43,754 nucleotides of DNA from Bacteroidales bacterium. GTDB taxonomy: Bacteria > Bacteroidota > Bacteroidia > Bacteroidales > F082. Within the stretch, counting starts at the first letter, position 1, and every line of letters begins with the position of its first letter. Below are positions 16,028-24,981 of the stretch, piece by piece. Both the position numbers and the translations under genes were made by a program. The notes below the pieces were generated by a model. The model was not told where the DNA came from. It worked only from the letters and a program-made list of their open reading frames with translations, and searched no databases. The DNA lies in assembly GCA_017439405.1 (NCBI GenBank), contig JAFSJF010000059.1:1-43754 (forward strand), given 5' to 3'.

Positions 16028-16762
16028 TCAAAACGGGTTCAGCATTTTTTCCATTTCATAAATCAAGTCCCTGTTCGACTCGGTCCAGACCATCGTGGCG
16101 CCCGTGGCGTCCTTTTGGTTGGGATAGAGCCGCTCGTTGAAGCGCGGCACCCAGTGGGCTAACGAGGCGTGGCAATGCACCGCGCCCGTCATGTTGAGGA
16201 TGTCCTTCACATTGCCGAGGTTGATGCCGCCGCCGGGCATGATGCCGATTTTGTCGCCATAGCGCAGCTGCATTTCGGCAATCATCGGGACACCTTCGAG
16301 GGCCGTAGGCTTGCCGCCCGAAGTGAGGATTTTGTCGAAGCCGAGTTCAATCAATTGTTCGACGGCCTCGAAAGGCTTCACGCAGGCGTCGATGGCGCGG
16401 TGAAAGGTGAACTTCATCCCCTCGCCTGCCTCCATCAAGGCCTTAATCGCCTCAACGTCAAGTTCTCCCTTATCATTTAACGCCCCGACGACCACACCCT
16501 CGAAGCCGAGTTTCTTGCAGAGCATGATGTCGGTTTTCATGATTTCGATTTCTTCCTCGTCATAGATGTAGTTGCCCGGTCGCGGACGGATGAGCACGCG
16601 CATGGGGATGAAAGAGATGTCGATGGCCTTGGCCAAAGTTCCAAACGAAGGCGTGACGCCGCCCACTTCTAAGCATTCGCACAACTCAACGCATTGGGCG
16701 CAGCCATCCATCGCGTTCTGCAACGACTTGATGCCGTTGGCACAGATTTCCAGTCTGATCAT
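16028..16762 (-). CDS. cutC: CutC family TIM-barrel protein (244 aa)
   Basis: CutC proteins are small cytoplasmic TIM barrels. They were named for copper homeostasis, but their biochemical role is not settled. The family pattern is complete: RLEICANG at the start, IPMRVLIRPRPGNY at about 48-61, EGVVVGAL, FHRAID, KILTSGG, IMPGGGIN and HCHAS. The ATG at 16762 (MIRLEICANG) gives the family N-terminus; the open frame extends 52 codons further but crosses the promoter and has no family sequence. It reads in the same direction as the mannosidase gene, with a repeat element between them. Confidence 0.9.
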   Translation of the reverse strand: MIRLEICANGIKSLQNAMDGCAQCVELCECLEVGGVTPSFGTLAKAIDISFIPMRVLIRPRPGNYIYDEEEIEIMKTDIMLCKKLGFEGVVVGALNDKGELDVEAIKALMEAGEGMKFTFHRAIDACVKPFEAVEQLIELGFDKILTSGGKPTALEGVPMIAEMQLRYGDKIGIMPGGGINLGNVKDILNMTGAVHCHASLAHWVPRFNERLYPNQKDATGATMVWTESNRDLIYEMEKMLNPF

Positions 16763-16782
16763 AGTGTTCAGAATTTTGGGGG

Positions 16783-16790
16783 CAAAGATA
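16783..16790 (-). promoter_or_regulatory. -7 element of cutC
   Basis: TATCTTTG on the minus strand, 20 bases before the ATG at 16762, fits TAnnTTTG. It supports the short form of CutC. No clear -33 element is seen. Confidence 0.5.
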
Positions 16791-16965
16791 GTGTTTTTCT
16801 GAAATATGGATTGTAGAAGTTTCCATGACTTGTCCCTACAGACATACGAAGAAATTGGAATCGCGGCGTTTTTTGAATGAATTTTCGTGCTGTGTTGTTT
16901 TTTTTCGCATCTTTGCACCTAAATGGAAAGATAAACCAATCAATCAAATCAAGACAGCTACACAC

Positions 16966-17658
16966 ATGAAAAAAGTTTTCGCCATTATCGCGGCATTGGC
17001 CTTAACTATCAACCTGGCTGCACAGACCAACCACACCGAGGCCGTGGACTTCAACACCACCGACAGCCACGGCATCAAGCTGCATGATTGTTTCCTCGAC
17101 GAGGAAGTTATCGTCACGCCCGACTCGCTGCATCTCTTTTTCCAAGGCTGCTCGCCCCACGGCGAGATTGTGACCGTCACCAACCACACCTCCGAGGAGT
17201 TGGTCGTCAATCGCTGCTACGCGGAGAACTTCCATGTGGAATGCCTATACGAAGGGGAAAACATCGCCGAAACGGGCATGATCGTCCCCATTGGGGAAAC
17301 CATCTGCCTGAATGTCTATGCCTCGCCAACAGGAAAGGCCGAGCAAGACCACTACGGCACTCTTCTCATCGACACCGACTTTGGTGTCTTCACCATCGTC
17401 ATTTACTATGAATCGGCCCTCAGTGCCACCGAAAGCGAAAACGCACCCGGCCTCTTCCCCAATCCGGCCGACAAAACGATAACGCTCGTTGGCGACAAAC
17501 CCGGCAAGGTCGTCGTCTACGACATGCTGGGGCAGCCCATCGATGAATTCGACAATTCGGGCAGCCCATTGGGGATATCGACCTCAAGCTATCCGAATGG
17601 CATATATTTTGTCAGGACAACCGACGGCACAACCAAACGCTTCGTCATCGCACATTAA
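16966..17658 (+). CDS. Small exported protein with T9SS type A sorting domain (230 aa)
   Basis: A signal peptide occupies residues 1-20 (MKKVFAIIAALALTINLAAQ). The middle, about 25-155, is an all-beta region (GEIVTVTNHTSEELVVN, YGTLLIDTDFGVFTIVI) with the look of an immunoglobulin-like ASH or DUF1573-type domain, which is inference from pattern only. The sorting tail starts at LFPNPADKTITLVG, about residue 164, and runs to RFVIAH. It would be exported across the outer membrane by T9SS and attached or released. The ATG at 16966 is chosen for the signal peptide; the open frame begins at 16825. The next gene starts 36 bases later on the same strand. No catalytic motif is seen. Confidence 0.78.
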   Translation: MKKVFAIIAALALTINLAAQTNHTEAVDFNTTDSHGIKLHDCFLDEEVIVTPDSLHLFFQGCSPHGEIVTVTNHTSEELVVNRCYAENFHVECLYEGENIAETGMIVPIGETICLNVYASPTGKAEQDHYGTLLIDTDFGVFTIVIYYESALSATESENAPGLFPNPADKTITLVGDKPGKVVVYDMLGQPIDEFDNSGSPLGISTSSYPNGIYFVRTTDGTTKRFVIAH

Positions 17659-17694
17659 AACAACATCAATAAACAAAGCCAAAACAACAAAACA

Positions 17695-18492
17695 ATGAAG
17701 AAGACACTTAGAAGAACCGCCCCTGTGGCATTGGTCCTCATCGGACTGGCAACCCTTTCGTTCATGGCCAAAGACGGCATCACACTGCGCCTGAAGCCCC
17801 AGCAAGGCAAGACCTACACCATCACCACGAAAGCCAACATGATGATGATGATGGAAGCGCAAGGCCAAACCATGAACCAGACCCAGAGCATGGAGTATCG
17901 CCAGAGCTTCACCGCCAAAAACGTCACCGCAAAGGACGTTGAGCTCGAAACCAAGATCGAAGCCATGAAAATGAGCATCTCCCAAATGGGAATGAAGCTG
18001 GAGTACGACTCGGAGCACCCCGAGAAGACCAGCCCCATGCTGGCCGGACAAACCGCCGAGATGGACAAGGCCGTCAACAAGACGGGCACCGTCAAGTACG
18101 ATGTCATGGGCCATGTCATCGACTCGCTCGACCTTGAAATGAGCCAATTGGGCGGCGTCATCATCCAACTCCCCGAAGAGGAACTGGGCGTCGGCAGCAC
18201 TTGGAGCGTCGACAAGAGCCAAAACGTCAGCGGCACTGAGATGAACGTGCACTACACCTACACCGTCAGCGCCATCTCCAAGAAGAGCGTCGACCTCACC
18301 GTGGCAGGCACCGTGACCGGCAAGGGCGCCGAGGAAATCAGCGGCAACTACAACGGCACGGCCAGCATCGACCCGGCGCAAGGCTTCGTCACCAAGAGCA
18401 GCCTCAAGAGCAACCTCTCGATGACCCTCTCGCAGCAAGGCCTGAGCATCCCCATGACCATGGTGGGCACCACTACGGTTGAAGTCAAGTGA
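17695..18492 (+). CDS. Exported protein of unknown function, DUF6263-like (265 aa)
   Basis: The start MKKTLRRTAPVALVLIGLA gives a short basic and hydrophobic export signal. The rest is beta-rich with a central KAMS-type helix: LRLKPQQGKTYTITTKA, a run of five methionines near residue 50, EEELGVGSTWSVDKS, and a late repeat of paired strands (VDLTVAGTVTGKGAEEISG). The block K-G-x-x-Y-x-I-x-T with a later LPxxxLxVGxxW pattern is what I recall for DUF6263 proteins of Bacteroidetes, but this is a tentative match. It has no sorting tail and no lipobox, so it is probably periplasmic. A strong terminator follows 24 bases after the stop. Confidence 0.6.
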   Translation: MKKTLRRTAPVALVLIGLATLSFMAKDGITLRLKPQQGKTYTITTKANMMMMMEAQGQTMNQTQSMEYRQSFTAKNVTAKDVELETKIEAMKMSISQMGMKLEYDSEHPEKTSPMLAGQTAEMDKAVNKTGTVKYDVMGHVIDSLDLEMSQLGGVIIQLPEEELGVGSTWSVDKSQNVSGTEMNVHYTYTVSAISKKSVDLTVAGTVTGKGAEEISGNYNGTASIDPAQGFVTKSSLKSNLSMTLSQQGLSIPMTMVGTTTVEVK

Positions 18493-18516
18493 AATCCCTT
18501 TCGAACCTCATTAGCC

Positions 18517-18552
18517 CAAAGCCCATCGAATTCCATCGATGGGCTTTGTTTT
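18517..18552 (+). terminator. Rho-independent terminator
   Basis: CAAAGCCCATCGA (18517-18529) pairs with TCGATGGGCTTTG (18536-18548), a 13-bp perfect stem with a 6-base loop, followed by TTTTC. Confidence 0.85.
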
Positions 18553-18594
18553 CTTCCAAATCATTTTTTTCGCCACCGCAATCCCATTTTTCAC

Positions 18595-18602
18595 TACTTT
18601 TG
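18595..18602 (+). promoter_or_regulatory. -7 element of mutS2
   Basis: TACTTTTG fits TAnnTTTG and lies 22 bases before the GTG start of mutS2. A T-rich stretch at 18563-18570 is the only -33 candidate. Confidence 0.5.
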
Positions 18603-18624
18603 CACCCCTTTTAAATCCGAACCC

Positions 18625-21015
18625 GTGATTTACCCATCCAACTTCGAACAGAAAATCGGCTTCCACAGCATCCGACAGATGCTTGCCGGCCATTGCATCA
18701 GCCCGATGGGGTTGGAAAAGGCCGACGAGATGGCTTTCTCGACCGACAAATCCCTCATCGTCAGGAGTTTGGAGCAGACTGACGAGTTTCTCCGCCTGCT
18801 GCAAACGGGCGTGCCTTTTCCCGTGCGCGACTTCCACGACCTGCGCGAGGCCTTCCACCGCATCCAAATCGAGGGGACGAGCCTCAGCGTTGACGACTTG
18901 TTCGCCCTGAAGCCGTCGCTCAACGTGCTCGAAGCCATCTTGCGTTTCGGTCGTAGCGAGAATGCAGCCGAATTTCCGCAACTCAAGTCGCTGATTGAGA
19001 ACATTTTCATCGACCGAAGCGTGTTCACCGAAGCCAACCGTCTCGTGGACGACAAGGGCGAAATCCCCGACAACGCCTCGCCCGAATTGGCCGAAATCCG
19101 ACAGAGCATCCGCCGCAAGCAAGGTGGCATCGAGAAGCGCATCCGACAGATCATGGGCGATGCCAAGACCGCTGGCTGGGTGGACCAAAAATCGGAAATC
19201 ACCATCCGCGACGGACGCATGGTCATCCCCGTCAGGGCCGCCGACAAACGCGCCTTGCGAGGCTTCATCCACGACGAGTCGGCCACGGGGCAGACGGTCT
19301 ATATCGAACCCGCCGAAATCTTCGACACTTCCAACGAAATCAAGGAGTTGGAATACGCTGAGCGGCGCGAAATCAACCGCATCCTGATGGCCTACACAAG
19401 GCTGCTCCGCCCCTACCTCAGCGAGCTCCGCAAGGCGTGGGCCATGCTCGGCGAAATCGACTTCATCCGTGCCAAAGCCTTGCTCGCCAAGGAAATCGGC
19501 GGCGTGAAACCCGAACTCCGCGACACACCTTATATTAATTGGCAGCAGGCACGCCATCCGCTTTTGGAACGAAAACTGAAAGCCCAAGGCAAACAAGTCG
19601 TCCCGCTCGACTTGCAACTCAATGAAAACGAGCGCATTTTGGTCATCAGCGGGCCGAATGCGGGCGGCAAGTCGGTTTGTCTGAAAACCACCGGTTTGCT
19701 GCAATACATGCTGCAATGCGGCCTCATGCCTCCCATGCGCATCGACTCGGAGTGCGGCCTTTTTGAAAACCTCTTCATCGACATCGGCGACGAGCAATCC
19801 ATATTGGACGACCTCTCCACCTACAGCTCACACCTTATTAATATGAAGGCCTTGCTGGAAAATGCCGACGAGAAAACCTTGTTCCTCATCGACGAGTTCG
19901 GCACTGGCACAGAACCACAATTGGGCGGTGCCATCGCCGAAGCCATTTTATTGGAACTCAACAAGAAACAAGCCTTCGGCATGGTCACCACGCACTACGC
20001 CAACCTGAAGCTTTTGGCCGACAACCACGAGGGCATCATCAACGGCGCAATGCTGTTCGACACGCGGTTCATGCAGCCGATGTACATGATGATTACTGGT
20101 AAGCCCGGCTCCAGCTTCGCCTTCGAAATCGCGAAGAAAATCGGCTTCCCGAAGCAAATCTTAGACGACGCGGCCAACATCACCGGCGACCAGCACCTGA
20201 AATTCGAGAAGCAGTTGCAACAGCTTGAGGTTGACAAGAAAGCCATCCGCAAGAAGGAGCAAGACCTGCGCATCGCCGACCAACTGCTGACCGAGGTGGT
20301 GGAGAAATACAAGAACCTTCTCGCCGACCTCGAAGGCAAGAAAAAACAATACCTCCGCGTCGCCGCCAACGAAGCCAAAGAACTGATTCAGAAAGCCAAC
20401 GGCCAGATCGAGCGCACCATCAAGGAAATCAAGGAGGCGCAGGCCGAAAAGACCAAGACCAAGGAAATCCGCCAGAACCTCGAAAAGACCAAGCAGGAGA
20501 TTGCAGAAAAGGCTCGGGAACTGGAAGAGAAAAAGCCTGAGGAAGAAAAAACCGAGCTTAAAGTGGGCGACACCGTCTGCATCGACGAGATGCAGGTGGT
20601 GGGCGAAATCCTGTCCATCAGCGACACCGACGCCACGATTTTGTTCGACACTGTCAAATTGCGCACCTCGCCCGACAAATTGCGCAAGGTGAGTCGCGCC
20701 GAAGCCCGCAAGACCCAACGCCGCTGGCAGGCCGGCCTCATCGCCGAAGAACTCAGCGAAAAAGCCGAGCATTTCGACCTCACCCTTGACGTGCGCGGCC
20801 ATCGCGCTGAGGAAGCCCTCGACATCGTGGACAAGTACCTCGACGAGGCCAAGCTCCTCAGCATCAAGGAAGTGAGCATCCTCCACGGCAAGGGCAACGG
20901 CATCCTGCGCAAGCTCATCCGCGAAAAGCTGAGCCAGATGCGCGAGGTGGAACGCTTCTGCGATGCCTCGCTCGAAACTGGCGGTGCAGGAATTACGAGA
21001 GTCTATTTCAAATGA
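18625..21015 (+). CDS. mutS2: MutS2 family ATPase/endonuclease with Smr domain (796 aa)
   Basis: MutS2 is a cytoplasmic MutS homologue without the mismatch-recognition domain. It has been linked to suppression of recombination and, in Bacillus, to ribosome collision rescue. Core and lever helices cover about 1-310. Walker A is GPNAGGKS at 343-350 and Walker B is LFLIDEFGTG with D423 and E424. A long Lys/Glu-rich coiled coil follows at about 510-645. A KOW-like linker (VGDTVCIDEMQVVGEI) comes next, then the Smr nuclease domain at about 718-796 (LDVRGHRAEEAL, LHGKGNGILR). The GTG at 18625 gives MIYPSNFEQKIGF, the standard family start. The gene converges on the flippase gene with 8 bases between them and no visible terminator. 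Confidence 0.94.
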   Translation: MIYPSNFEQKIGFHSIRQMLAGHCISPMGLEKADEMAFSTDKSLIVRSLEQTDEFLRLLQTGVPFPVRDFHDLREAFHRIQIEGTSLSVDDLFALKPSLNVLEAILRFGRSENAAEFPQLKSLIENIFIDRSVFTEANRLVDDKGEIPDNASPELAEIRQSIRRKQGGIEKRIRQIMGDAKTAGWVDQKSEITIRDGRMVIPVRAADKRALRGFIHDESATGQTVYIEPAEIFDTSNEIKELEYAERREINRILMAYTRLLRPYLSELRKAWAMLGEIDFIRAKALLAKEIGGVKPELRDTPYINWQQARHPLLERKLKAQGKQVVPLDLQLNENERILVISGPNAGGKSVCLKTTGLLQYMLQCGLMPPMRIDSECGLFENLFIDIGDEQSILDDLSTYSSHLINMKALLENADEKTLFLIDEFGTGTEPQLGGAIAEAILLELNKKQAFGMVTTHYANLKLLADNHEGIINGAMLFDTRFMQPMYMMITGKPGSSFAFEIAKKIGFPKQILDDAANITGDQHLKFEKQLQQLEVDKKAIRKKEQDLRIADQLLTEVVEKYKNLLADLEGKKKQYLRVAANEAKELIQKANGQIERTIKEIKEAQAEKTKTKEIRQNLEKTKQEIAEKARELEEKKPEEEKTELKVGDTVCIDEMQVVGEILSISDTDATILFDTVKLRTSPDKLRKVSRAEARKTQRRWQAGLIAEELSEKAEHFDLTLDVRGHRAEEALDIVDKYLDEAKLLSIKEVSILHGKGNGILRKLIREKLSQMREVERFCDASLETGGAGITRVYFK

Positions 21016-21023
21016 GTTGCATG

Positions 21024-22565
21024 TTAAGACCTTAACCGAAGTATTTTCAACACCTTGTCAATCAAGTCATTGACCGATTGGGAAACCTTCATTTTATACA
21101 ACGCTGTCGCCCCAAGAGCGAGGGAAACGGAGGTTTTCAAAATGGCATCAAGAGCCAAACCAATTACGTTATTTCCGAACAAACCGACCAGCTTCGGTGT
21201 CAATGAAATACTCCATAACCAGTTAAGACCGAAGAGGATAAAAACAATCACGGCCACAGGCAACAGCTCTTTCGACAGCGACATCACACCGATTTTCCAT
21301 TTGACGAAAGCCATAAGCAAAATGAAATACACCAGGTAAGAAGCGACACTGGCAAAAGCGCCGCCGTTGATGTCCCATTTCGGCACGAGCCAGCTGTTCA
21401 GGATGATGGACATGGCTGCCAGCAAAACGGTGAAAACCAGCGAATAATAGTAATACTTCGAGTAACTCAACACTGTGGTCGTCACGCCGAGGGTGGAATA
21501 AACGAGCCGGCTCAGCGAAAGCAAAAGCACGGCCCACTTGCCCACGCGATAGATGTCGCCCTTGGGCAGCAGGTCGAAGAGGAAATCGATGTTGATCCAC
21601 ACCACGAAAAAGACGAAACTCCCGGCTATGAACTGGTGCAACGCCACCGTCTTGCACAGAGAGTCAGCCAATTGCAGATTCTGCTTGGCCATTGCGTCGG
21701 AGATATGCGGCCTTGAGATGGCGCCGAGCGAACGGTAGGGCATCTCGACCAAGGCAGCGATGTTGGTGGCGATGGTGAACACGCCCGCAAGGTGGAAGCC
21801 CGTCTTGCCCGCCACGAAGAACTTGCTCAGCATGGGAATGACGTTGCCCGCCAAGGCCGCCGTGATCATGAACAAGGTATAGAACAGGAAATCGCGCTTC
21901 AACTGCCGAGAGACATACCCCCTTTCAATCTTGAACGAAACCCGCTTGAGCGACAAAAGATAGATCACATTGATTATGGTAGCAAGTCCGTAAAGAAAGC
22001 AAAACGACACTATAACACCATCAAAACCAATGACTTTGTAGAAGTAAAGCAAATATATCGCCAAGGTGCCCACGCGCAACCCTACCTCGCGGACGAACTT
22101 GGGCAAGACGATGCGCAGGAGCAGGTTGCTATTCGTCTCGAAAACAGAGAGGTAAAGCATGAAAAACGCCAGTGGGACGACAAAATTGACGTATTTGGAG
22201 AACAAACCCGCGCCCACTTCCGACTCTTTCGTAAAGAAATCGACGATTGCGCCTTTGAACAGGAAGAACGCGCATAGGAAAATGGCGAATCCAATGAGCG
22301 GCACGAGCAGCGTCCAGCCGAAGAAGCCGTGGTCGCGTGCCTTCTCGTCCTTGAAGAACGGATAGTAGCGCATGGCCGACGAGTTGGTGCCTAATTGCGC
22401 CAGTCCGCCAAAAAGCAACGAGCATTGCAAAAGGATGTCAATCAGTCCAATCTGCTCAGGCTGAAGGGCTTTCGTCTGGATGAAAAACGTCGTGACGATA
22501 CCCACGGCCACCCCGATATAGGTGGCGATGGTACCCTTGATGCTCTGTCGTGCCACGATGCCCAT
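21024..22565 (-). CDS. Lipopolysaccharide/polysaccharide flippase-like membrane protein (513 aa)
   Basis: A multi-pass inner-membrane protein of the MATE/Wzx-like exporter superfamily (oligosaccharide flippases). It begins MGIVARQSIKGTIATYIGV, a start shared by the O-antigen translocase group, and about 12-14 hydrophobic segments are spread over the protein. Basic loops such as LKRVSFKIERGYVSRQLKRD separate the halves. The ATG at 22565 is chosen because the family starts there and it follows the YihY stop by 10 bases, so the two are probably one operon. No glycosyltransferase or polymerase gene adjoins, so the substrate is unknown. Confidence 0.78.
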   Translation of the reverse strand: MGIVARQSIKGTIATYIGVAVGIVTTFFIQTKALQPEQIGLIDILLQCSLLFGGLAQLGTNSSAMRYYPFFKDEKARDHGFFGWTLLVPLIGFAIFLCAFFLFKGAIVDFFTKESEVGAGLFSKYVNFVVPLAFFMLYLSVFETNSNLLLRIVLPKFVREVGLRVGTLAIYLLYFYKVIGFDGVIVSFCFLYGLATIINVIYLLSLKRVSFKIERGYVSRQLKRDFLFYTLFMITAALAGNVIPMLSKFFVAGKTGFHLAGVFTIATNIAALVEMPYRSLGAISRPHISDAMAKQNLQLADSLCKTVALHQFIAGSFVFFVVWINIDFLFDLLPKGDIYRVGKWAVLLLSLSRLVYSTLGVTTTVLSYSKYYYYSLVFTVLLAAMSIILNSWLVPKWDINGGAFASVASYLVYFILLMAFVKWKIGVMSLSKELLPVAVIVFILFGLNWLWSISLTPKLVGLFGNNVIGLALDAILKTSVSLALGATALYKMKVSQSVNDLIDKVLKILRLRS

Positions 22566-22575
22566 GATGCCTCCG

Positions 22576-23904
22576 TCAAGATTTGGTTTCAGACTTTTTG
22601 TGTTCCACAAACCCCTTGTAGTCAACGTCATAGCGTTCATCGGCACTTCGCCGTTCATGTTCGGCGAACTGTTCGTAAGCCTTGATAATCAGCTCATAGT
22701 CCTTGTTTTCCTCCGCAAGGTATTGGATTTGCGCGTTCTCCTCCTCGATGGTCTTCCTCAGTGCGTTGATGCGCTCCTGGCGGTATTGGATGGCCTTCTG
22801 ATAGGCAAGGATGTGTTTCCTCAAGTCCTCGATTACGATTTCCTTCCGCCGCGTATTATCCTCATTCTCACTCAGTTTCATCGCGCTTCGGCGGATGCCG
22901 GAGTTCAAGTCGTTGCCGGCGAGAATCAGGATGGCGACAATCCAAATCCAAAGCATGAGGATGATGAGCGTGCCGATGGAGCCGTAGAGTACGTTGTAGC
23001 GCGAGAAGTTGGAGATATAGATGTTGAACCCCACCGTCCCCAAGACGAAAAGCGTGGTGGCAAGGATTGTTCCGGGACTGAATATCACGAAGTTACGGAA
23101 TCTCACCTCACCTTTTTCGCCCCGTTGCTTGCGTTCCACCCGATACTGCTCGTCGTAGGGCTTGTTGCCGAAATAATACAGCAAGGCGATGGCGAAACTG
23201 AGGGCGAAAACACCTATCACCCAACGCAATACGCTGAACAGGAAGAAGACAAACGAGCCGCCTTCCATGACTTGGTGTGTCACCAGGTACTTCAGCACCG
23301 TGCCGCCGAGCGAAATCAGCACGACCGAGAGCACGAGCAACGCCCCGATGACGAGAAGCATGACGATGGCGAACACACGCTGGATGAGCCACCCACGGAG
23401 GCCGAGGTCTTTGGAGGAGATGTAGTCGGCATACACGTTGCGGAAGCCGTTGAAGAACGCCACCACCCCGCTTGAGCCGAACACCAAGCACAAAACGATG
23501 CTGATGGAAAGCAGGCCTTCGTGCGGTTGGTTCATGATGCCGTCGATGGTATCTGTCACGAAATCAAGCGTTCCCGACGGGATGAGGAAGTCGTTCAAGG
23601 CCATCATCACCCTTTCGTAAAGGTGCGGAATGGGGATGTAGGGAATCAGCGTGAAGAAGAAGAGGATGAGCGGGAACAGCGCCACGAAGAAGTTGAACGC
23701 CACGCCGGCGGCGCGGTCCATCGTGCGGCCACGGGTGAACAGCTTGACGAAGTCGATGAACACGTCCAAGAGCGGCAGCTTGGTGCCAGGGAAGCGCACA
23801 ATACGCAAGAAGTTGTCGTCGCGGTTGTACCACACCCGCAAAGCCTCATACTTGGCCTTGGCCCAAGCTGCAAGTTTTCCGTCTTTCTTTTCCTTGTCCG
23901 CCAT
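22576..23904 (-). CDS. YihY/BrkB family inner-membrane protein with C-terminal coiled coil (442 aa)
   Basis: YihY proteins are six-helix membrane proteins of unknown function, once misassigned as RNase BN. The family core is present: FTRGRTMDRAAGVAFNFFVALFP split around residues 56-78, FGSSGVVAFFNGFRNVY, and a last pair of helices in YGSIGTLIILMLWIWIVA. Residues after about 345 form a charged helical tail (RRKEIVIEDLRKHILAYQK, IEEENAQIQYLAEEN) that looks like a coiled coil, longer than in typical members. The start MADKEKKDGK follows a TATTTTTG -7 element. It leads the two-gene unit with the flippase. Confidence 0.87.
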   Translation of the reverse strand: MADKEKKDGKLAAWAKAKYEALRVWYNRDDNFLRIVRFPGTKLPLLDVFIDFVKLFTRGRTMDRAAGVAFNFFVALFPLILFFFTLIPYIPIPHLYERVMMALNDFLIPSGTLDFVTDTIDGIMNQPHEGLLSISIVLCLVFGSSGVVAFFNGFRNVYADYISSKDLGLRGWLIQRVFAIVMLLVIGALLVLSVVLISLGGTVLKYLVTHQVMEGGSFVFFLFSVLRWVIGVFALSFAIALLYYFGNKPYDEQYRVERKQRGEKGEVRFRNFVIFSPGTILATTLFVLGTVGFNIYISNFSRYNVLYGSIGTLIILMLWIWIVAILILAGNDLNSGIRRSAMKLSENEDNTRRKEIVIEDLRKHILAYQKAIQYRQERINALRKTIEEENAQIQYLAEENKDYELIIKAYEQFAEHERRSADERYDVDYKGFVEHKKSETKS

Positions 23905-23922
23905 AAACTATGTTTTACGGCG

Positions 23923-23930
23923 CAAAAATA
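23923..23930 (-). promoter_or_regulatory. -7 element of the YihY-flippase unit
   Basis: TATTTTTG on the minus strand fits TAnnTTTG, 18 bases before the ATG at 23904. Confidence 0.45.
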
Positions 23931-23972
23931 AAGGTTTTTGATTTTTCTTTTCCATTTCCCGAAAAAAAGACA

Positions 23973-23980
23973 TACTTTTG
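23973..23980 (+). promoter_or_regulatory. -7 element of the toxin-antitoxin pair
   Basis: TACTTTTG fits TAnnTTTG and lies 22 bases before the antitoxin ATG at 24003. It is divergent from the YihY promoter. Confidence 0.5.
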
Positions 23981-24002
23981 CAAAACCAAAAAGCTACAAG
24001 CA

Positions 24003-24152
24003 ATGGACACACCGACGACTACGAAAAGACAGGGCAAGGCCGATCCAATCCCTGCCAACAAGGCCAACAACACAGAAATCCCCAAAGGGTGCGTGACGGT
24101 AGAAGAATTCATGTCGCAACTTCGCAAGGAAATCCTGTCTCGCTATGAATAA
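24003..24152 (+). CDS. Small antitoxin-like protein (49 aa)
   Basis: The ATG at 24003 gives MDTPTTTKRQGKADPIPANK with a compact C-terminal helix CVTVEEFMSQLRKEILSRYE. This V-x-EF-x-xxL pattern is common at the end of small antitoxins partnered with RelE/ParE toxins in Bacteroidetes. The N-terminal half looks unstructured, so DNA binding, if any, is not visible. It overlaps the toxin gene by 8 bases, which supports the pair. The open frame extends upstream to 23910 but crosses the -7 element. Confidence 0.7.
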   Translation: MDTPTTTKRQGKADPIPANKANNTEIPKGCVTVEEFMSQLRKEILSRYE

Positions 24153-24450
24153 CTACGAGGTTGTCATCAGCGCTATGGCTTTTGAGGACATCTCTTCCCT
24201 CGCCGACTTCATCGAAAGCATCAGCACCAAAGAACATGCCATGCGATATGCCGATCATTTGGAGGCTGAGATTCGTTCCTTGTCCTACCTCGCAGATTGT
24301 ATGCAGTATTCACGATGGCCTGTCGCTTTGAGATGCCATCCTCTTGCCAAACGGCTGATCACCCGAAACCGTAAGTGGAACATCATCTTTCATACGGTCG
24401 AAGGTTTTGTTATCGTGGACAGAATCGTCCCTTCTTCAATAATGAAATGA
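24145..24450 (+). CDS. RelE/ParE-family toxin (101 aa)
   Basis: This family either cuts mRNA at the ribosome (RelE) or poisons gyrase (ParE). The pattern is typical: a first strand YEVVISAMAFEDISSLADFI, two long helices with EHAMRYADHLEAEIRSL, a central basic stretch (HPLAKRLITRNRKW), and closing strands NIIFHTVEGFVIVDRIVPSS. It overlaps its antitoxin by 8 bases and the rseC start by 4 bases. A toxin-antitoxin pair translationally coupled to an rnf accessory gene is unusual. Which target it has cannot be read from the sequence. Confidence 0.78.
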   Translation: MNNYEVVISAMAFEDISSLADFIESISTKEHAMRYADHLEAEIRSLSYLADCMQYSRWPVALRCHPLAKRLITRNRKWNIIFHTVEGFVIVDRIVPSSIMK

Positions 24451-24869
24451 TGAACAACGAAAAAGAAACCATCTCCCACGAGGGCGTCGTCACGAAAATC
24501 ACCGACGACGAGCTGGAAATCAAGATATTGGCGCAGAGCGCCTGCGCGGCCTGCCACGCCAAGAGCGCCTGCGGCATGGGCGAACAAGCCGAGAAAATCC
24601 TTACCGTGCCACGCCCAAAAGACAGAGACTTCAGATTGCACCAGAGCGTGAACGTGAAGATGGCTGTCGGGCAGGGCAACAAGGCGGCGGTGCTGGCTTA
24701 TCTCATCCCTATTGTGCTGCTTTTGGCGGTGCTGTTCGCCTGCCTCGGCCTTGGAATGAACGAAGGCCTCGCGGCCCTCATCGCCATCGTCGCGCTGATA
24801 CCTTATTATATTATATTGTATCTGCGACGGGATAAACTCAAGAAGAAATTTTTGTATATAATTGAATAA
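24447..24869 (+). CDS. rseC: RseC / SoxR-reducing system family protein (140 aa)
   Basis: RseC-type proteins are inner-membrane partners of Rnf or Rsx complexes, and in Bacteroidales they usually head the rnf operon. The N-terminal domain carries the cysteine cluster SACAACHAKSACGMGE, expected to bind metal or act in redox. Two membrane helices follow at about 80-100 and 107-125 (AVLAYLIPIVLLLAVLF, GLAALIAIVALIPYYIILYL). The tail is basic (RRDKLKKK). Start ATGATG at 24447 or 24450 overlaps the toxin stop. Unlike the usual order, rnfB does not follow directly: an ATPase gene and two promoters lie between. Confidence 0.86.
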   Translation: MMNNEKETISHEGVVTKITDDELEIKILAQSACAACHAKSACGMGEQAEKILTVPRPKDRDFRLHQSVNVKMAVGQGNKAAVLAYLIPIVLLLAVLFACLGLGMNEGLAALIAIVALIPYYIILYLRRDKLKKKFLYIIE

Positions 24870-24892
24870 CAATTTATTAAGTTAGTTTTTGA

Positions 24893-24931
24893 AATTTTAT
24901 AGAAATTGTATAATAAAAAATCTATAAAATT
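24893..24931. repeat. 11-bp inverted repeat in AT-rich gap after rseC
   Basis: AATTTTATAGA (24893-24903) and TCTATAAAATT (24921-24931) are perfect inverted repeats with a 17-base AT-only-like loop. It may be a weak terminator for rseC or an operator for the ATPase gene. Confidence 0.55.
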
Positions 24932-24955
24932 GTAATGTATTTTGTATAATATTTG

Positions 24956-24963
24956 TATCTTTG
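24956..24963 (+). promoter_or_regulatory. -7 element of the ATPase gene
   Basis: TATCTTTG fits TAnnTTTG, 18 bases before the ATG at 24982. No standard -33 TTTG is at the right distance. Confidence 0.5.
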
Positions 24964-24981
24964 CCGCAAAACCAACGTGTT

